A stretch of 64,000 bases of DNA from positions 2,976,001 through 3,040,000 of the forward strand of contig JARUPY010000189.1 in NCBI GenBank assembly GCA_029817715.1, read 5' to 3'. The first letter of the stretch is position 1. Each line of letters begins with the position of its first letter. This DNA is from Melastoma dodecandrum. Lineage: Eukaryota > Streptophyta > Magnoliopsida > Myrtales > Melastomataceae. The position numbers and the translations under genes were made by a program. Below, piece after piece: positions 59,599 through 64,000 of the stretch. The notes beneath the pieces were generated by a model. That model did not search any database and was not told the DNA's origin. It was given only the letters and a program-made list of their open reading frames with translations.

Positions 59599-60148
59599 GA
59601 ACTTTGAGAACAGGAGGAGGACACATGAGCCCTACCTCTCGTATGCTGCGATTGAATATGCTTTTACTGAGTTGTTGCTTGCTGTTGGACCAATCCCCTT
59701 TGGTGGGGAACCTTTGTCACAACGTACTATATGATGAAATAAATTGCTGGTCTTGAAGCGTCTAAGTCAGAGTCTCTAATTCCCTATGGGCACTTTGAGC
59801 TTGCGGCTGGCCTCTATTGCAAGAGATGCAGAACAGTGATCTCGAATGCCGTCTCATAACTTGTATTCACAATACGCTGTGTGCCTCATTTTGTTGATGA
59901 GAGCTATTTCTTCCGGCAGAACTTGACACATGCTCTGCGTGCAGAGTGACCTTGGTGTGTTCTGATGTTATGATATAATAAGCTTGTCCTTGGCAAATGT
60001 GCAAAGAAGATATCAGGGAACCCATTTTCACGGCGCGTCAACGTTTAACCCATTCTAGTGTTTCATGCGAGTCAGATTAGAGGATGTTTATTTCTTATCG
60101 GGGAAAAACTAGAAGACGTGAGGATGTTAGGTTGGAGGCGCCATCGAT

Positions 60149-60673
60149 GATGCAAAGTGATCAACTCCCAAAGAATTTTGGAGAAACTGGTTGTAAAGAA
60201 CTCAGGTATTTTGCAGTAACCAGCCATTTTTGTCCTGCTCAGATGCCTCTAGTGGTCTCGCCTGAAGCTGTGTTTGGACTTCAATCAATCCTTCTGTCAT
60301 GTGCTACAATTCGCAAAGATGCAGAATATGGACAAGCTGCAGAACTGTCACGTGCTGCAATTCGTGAAGATACAGAATATGGAGATGATACAGAACATGG
60401 AGGAAGGGAGGAGAAGAAAAGAGGCAGGAAAGAGCTAACTCCAAATTAACAGAATTGTTAGTTGTTTCTGTTGGTTGGTTACAACCATAAATAGGAGGGA
60501 TGCAAGTTGTAGGAGTTTTATGATGTTGAACTGTAGATTCTTCTTCTTCTCCTTGTAATTCGCACATCCGACCGATGAATGAAAAGATCGATTGAGTTCT
60601 TCGTATTGATTAATCCATCTTCATTCTCTCGCCTTCTTCGATCGTCTGGTGCTGATCCTAGAACGCCATTGCA
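60149..60673 (+). repeat. Putative 5' LTR of a Gypsy retrotransposon
   Basis: Ends with CATTGCA, followed by AG and TGGTATCAG, a start of the initiator-Met tRNA primer site (60676-60684). A TATA-like ATAAATAGGA is near 60488. Short internal repeats of ATGCAGAATATGGA type lie at about 60318-60400. The left boundary is an estimate; the 3' LTR is outside the window. Confidence 0.55.
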
Positions 60674-63600
60674 AGTGGTATCAGTTGTCTCGGTGCTGGC
60701 AATCCGTGGTTGTGTCTACAAAAACTCAGTCAGCAATGGAAGAATTCCAAAAAACAATGACGGATTCGTGGCTAGAGTTTTTACAACAACATCAGCAACA
60801 ACAAGGAGAAATGCATGCACAGCGTGAGATGATGTTGCGTATTACCAACCAGTTTCAAGAGATTGGCGACAAGATTCGTGACTTGGAAGATATAGGGATA
60901 CAGGCCCAAATCGCAGCAATAATGGAGGATCACCAACTTCCCTACATTTTAACAATCCTGGAGGTTTCAATTCTAACTTTGCTCTGTTTTCGAAAATTGA
61001 TTTTCCAAAGTTTAATGGAGAAGATGTGTAATGGTGGCTGTACAAGTGTCATCAATTTTTCGAGGTTGATGGTACAACTGATAGAATTAAGGTGAAATTA
61101 GTTTCGATCCACTTGGAAGGGAAAGCTTTATTGTGGCATCAGGCTTTGATCAAAACTAGGAGGCAGGGAGGTTGGCCTAATTGGGCAGAGTATAGACTTG
61201 CCATTTTGAGTAGATTTAGCATGCAACTTTATGATGATCCACTATCGGAGCTGATGAATTTGAGACAAACTGGAAGTGGAGGAAACTGAAAGGCATGCGA
61301 TCAGCTGTTTTTTGAGTGGATTGCAGTTTGAAATACAGAATACAGTGCGTATGTTTAGACCTCAGACTCTGCAAGATGTGTACACTCTAGCCAGATTGCA
61401 AGAGAATACTTTGTCTTCACTTTCTAGAAGAAACAAGCCCGTTTTCGATAAACAGATAGGCATAACTTTTGTTCCATATCTGCAACAGCAAGGCACCAGT
61501 ATGATGAAAACACCATCTGTCAGTGAACCTTAGAAGGGGGTAGTAAGGAAACAATTGACACATGAATTCATTGCAGAAAGGCGGGCTAAGAACTTGTGTT
61601 TCTTCTGTCCTGAAAAGTTCTCACCTGGTCATAAATGTAAGGCTCAACTACATCAGATTGAAATATTGACAGAAGAAGGGGAAGATGACCCAGGTGTCCT
61701 GACAGAAGAACTGATTGGAAATGCAATTGAAGAAGTGCCCCAGATTTCTTTAAATGTTATTACAGGCCATACTGCATATCAAACAATGAAGGTGGTAAGG
61801 AAGGTCTGGGGACACAATCTGAACATTCTTATTGATTTTGGTAGCACACACAACGTTTAGGATGAGAATACTGCAAAAAGGTTAGGCTGTCGGATTAAAG
61901 GAAGTTGTCCAATCATGGTGTCGGTAGCCAGAGAAACAATTATTAGCAAGTCTATATGTAAGGAATTTACATGGCAGCTGCAGGGAGAAACTTTCATTAC
62001 TGATATAATGATAGTTCCACTAGGCAACACTAATATGGTTTTGGGCATCCAGTGGCTGTCCTCGTTGGGTCCTGTCTTGTGGGATTTTCAACAGCTCAAG
62101 ATGGAATTCCAATATAAAGGCAAACGACATGTGTTAAGAGGTGGAAAATTGGGTGCCATTAATTGGATTGATGGGAAGCAATTGCAAACTATAATTCAGA
62201 AGGGAAACAGTTCAGGGAGGGTTCAACTTTTTGCACTAACAGTTCAACCATCAACAGATTTGACAGCAATAGAAGCAAAAACAACTCCAGTGGAAGTTAA
62301 GGAACTCTTACAGGAGTTTGAGGATACATTCAAGGAACCAATGCTCTTCCACCACACAGATTGCATGATCACAGTATCCATTTGAAGGAGGGAACCTCTC
62401 CAATAAATGTCAGACCATATAGATATCCAGTCGTTCAGAAAGAGGCGATTGAGAACATGGTTAAGGAGATGTTGACTGCAGGAGTTATCAGTCCAAGTCA
62501 GAGTCCTTTCTCAACGCCAATTGTGTTAGCAAAAAAGAAGGATGGCACGTGGAGACTCTGCATTGATTACAGAGAACTCAAATATCACACTACCAAGGAT
62601 AAATTTTCCATCCCAGTTATAGAAGAACTGTTGGATGAACTCCATGGAGCTGTAATTTTCTCTAAGATTGATCTTCGGTAAGGTTATTGGCAGATACGGA
62701 TAAGACCTGAAGATGTTCCAAAAACTGCATTCAGAACACACGAAGGCCACTATGAATTTTTTGTGATGCCATTTGGGCTCACAAATGCTCCTTCAACTTT
62801 CCAGCATCTCATGAATACAGTGTTCAAGCAACAATTGCGCAAGTATGTATTAGTCTTTTTCGATGACATTTTGATTTACAACAAATCTTTAGCTGATCAT
62901 GTCACCCCTATGCGAGCTGTTTTGGAGTTATTGAGAAGCCATACCCTGTATGCAAAACTGTCCAAGTGTGTCTTTGGCATGGGTGAAATTGAGTATCTCG
63001 GCCATCTTATTTCGGGAAGGGGAGTGCAAACTGATCCTGCTAAAATAACAGCTATGCAACAGTGGCTTGAACCTGCAAATGTTAAAGAATTGAGGGGTTT
63101 TCTGGGTTTGACAGGATACTACCGAAGGTTTATTTAGCACTATGGAGTCATCAGCAGGCCTCTCACCAATCTATTAAAAAAGAACGCCTTTCAATGGAAT
63201 GAGGCAGCCACTGAAGCCTTTGCCAGACTTAAAGCTGCAATGTCTTCAGCTCCAGTACTTGCATTGCCCAATTTTGCTGAAACATTTGTTATAGAGACTG
63301 ATGCTTCAGATAAAGGAATGGGCGCAGTGTTGACATAGAATGGGGCTCCAGTACTTACATCAGTAAAGCTTTTTCCCAAAGAACTCAAGCCAGCTCTACT
63401 TATGAAAAGGAATTGTTGGCTATGGTGTTTGCAATTGAAAAATGGAAGCCGTATGTGAGTGGACGCCATTTTATAATCAAGACAGATCATTTCAGTCTTA
63501 AATACCTTCTGGAGCAGAAGATCACGACAGCATTTCAGAGTAAATGTTTGTCCAAGTTATTGGGATTGGATTATGAGGTGACATATAAAAAGGGAAAAGA

Positions 63601-64000
63601 AAATGTGGTTGATGATGCTCTTTCTCGGATGCAGGGATCTGAATTAATGTCTTTGATTTTATCACAAGTGAATACATATCTAAAAGATCAAATTCACATG
63701 ACTTGGCAGTCGGATGAACAACTACATCATCTAATTGCAGGACTGCAGGAAGAGCATACCAAAGGCCACTATTCTTGGGTGCAAGGAGAGTTGAGAAGGA
63801 AAGGGAAGTTGGTGGTGGGTTCCAATGAGGATGTAAGACAGAAGATAATTTCCTTGTTTCATGATACCCCTGAAGGTGGTCATTCTGGGATATAGGTCAC
63901 AGGATCAGTGCACTGTTTTATTGGAAGAAGCTCAAACGTGTTGTGCTCAATTATATCAAGAATTGTATTATCTGTCAGCAATGTAAGTCAGTTTTACAGC
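60674..64000 (+). mobile_element. Gypsy retrotransposon, decayed, cut by the window edge
   Basis: Order on the + strand is gag, protease, RT, RNase H, start of integrase, i.e. Ty3/Gypsy. Gag begins at 60736 (MEEFQKTMTDSWLEFLQQHQ), with LEGKALLWHQALI and SEYRLAILSRF-like segments and a zinc knuckle CFFCPEKFSPGHKC (about 61600-61640). Protease: LIDFGSTHNV (61835). [58 protein letters not shown] with FFDD. RNase [35 protein letters not shown]. The end, HDTPEGGHSGI (63858-63893), is the integrase HHCC zinc region. Stops interrupt it (after GED, FGSTHNV, KIDLR, YYRRFI, GAVLT, GHSGI) and a frameshift follows the gag start, so no working polyprotein. Confidence 0.9.

Noticed and set aside
60318..60400. 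Possible small coding repeat (AAIREDTEYG-type)
   Set aside because: Short tandem duplications within the LTR; no conserved protein.

Overview
This is nuclear DNA of a flowering plant. The evidence is spliced genes with GT-AG introns, plant-specific families (shikimate kinase with a transit-peptide-like leader, MIZU-KUSSEI 1-like, LRR-III receptor-like kinase, plastid disproportionating enzyme), plant hAT, Copia, Gypsy and Mutator elements, and a fragment of plastid 16S rDNA. I cannot name the species. All calls come from reading the sequence by eye against remembered protein families; no search was run.

Intact or apparently intact genes: a DUO3/GON4L-like gene fused behind the first exons of the proteasome subunit gene RPN5 (172-5882, minus, continuing off the left edge); shikimate kinase (12439-14451, plus, 10 exons); a MIZ1-like gene (27160-27918, minus, single exon); an LRR pseudokinase of the At5g10020 type (34071-38784, minus, 3 exons); a RING-CH (MARCH-type) membrane E3 ligase (41861-45036, minus, 7 exons); eIF3h (54220-57637, plus, 11 exons); and an aldo-keto reductase (58231-59598, plus, 5 exons). 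In each, reading phase is maintained across every splice junction I placed.

Broken genes: a plastid 4-alpha-glucanotransferase (DPE1) gene is scattered in order along the minus strand from about 26.3 kb to 14.9 kb. It carries stops and frameshifts and has been pulled apart by an LTR element, a hAT transposon, satellite-like repeats and a Copia/plastid-rDNA chimera. Smaller relics are a calcium-dependent protein kinase tail (7.4-7.9 kb), a TYW2/TYW3-like fragment (6.95 kb) and a plastid-type DUF948-like membrane protein pseudogene (28.4-30.5 kb).

Mobile DNA: a Copia remnant (9.1-11.1 kb); a hAT with BED finger and DUF659-type transposase (20.5-23.1 kb); a compact LTR element with no coding interior and a 5-bp target duplication (24168-26196); a hAT relic carrying an IRE/AGC-kinase exon (31160-33521); a Mutator-like Pack-MULE with about 140-bp inverted ends, a perfect 9-bp target duplication and a captured S-domain receptor-kinase piece (40072-41007); a RICESLEEPER-type hAT (47.7-51.6 kb) nested inside an Athila-like Gypsy (46.4-53.5 kb); and a Gypsy with a 5' LTR, gag, protease, RT and RNase H running off the right edge (about 60.1-64.0 kb).

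The genes do not form a pathway. The unifying theme is gene birth and decay: one exon fusion, two transposons carrying host exons, and one metabolic gene dismembered by nested insertions.
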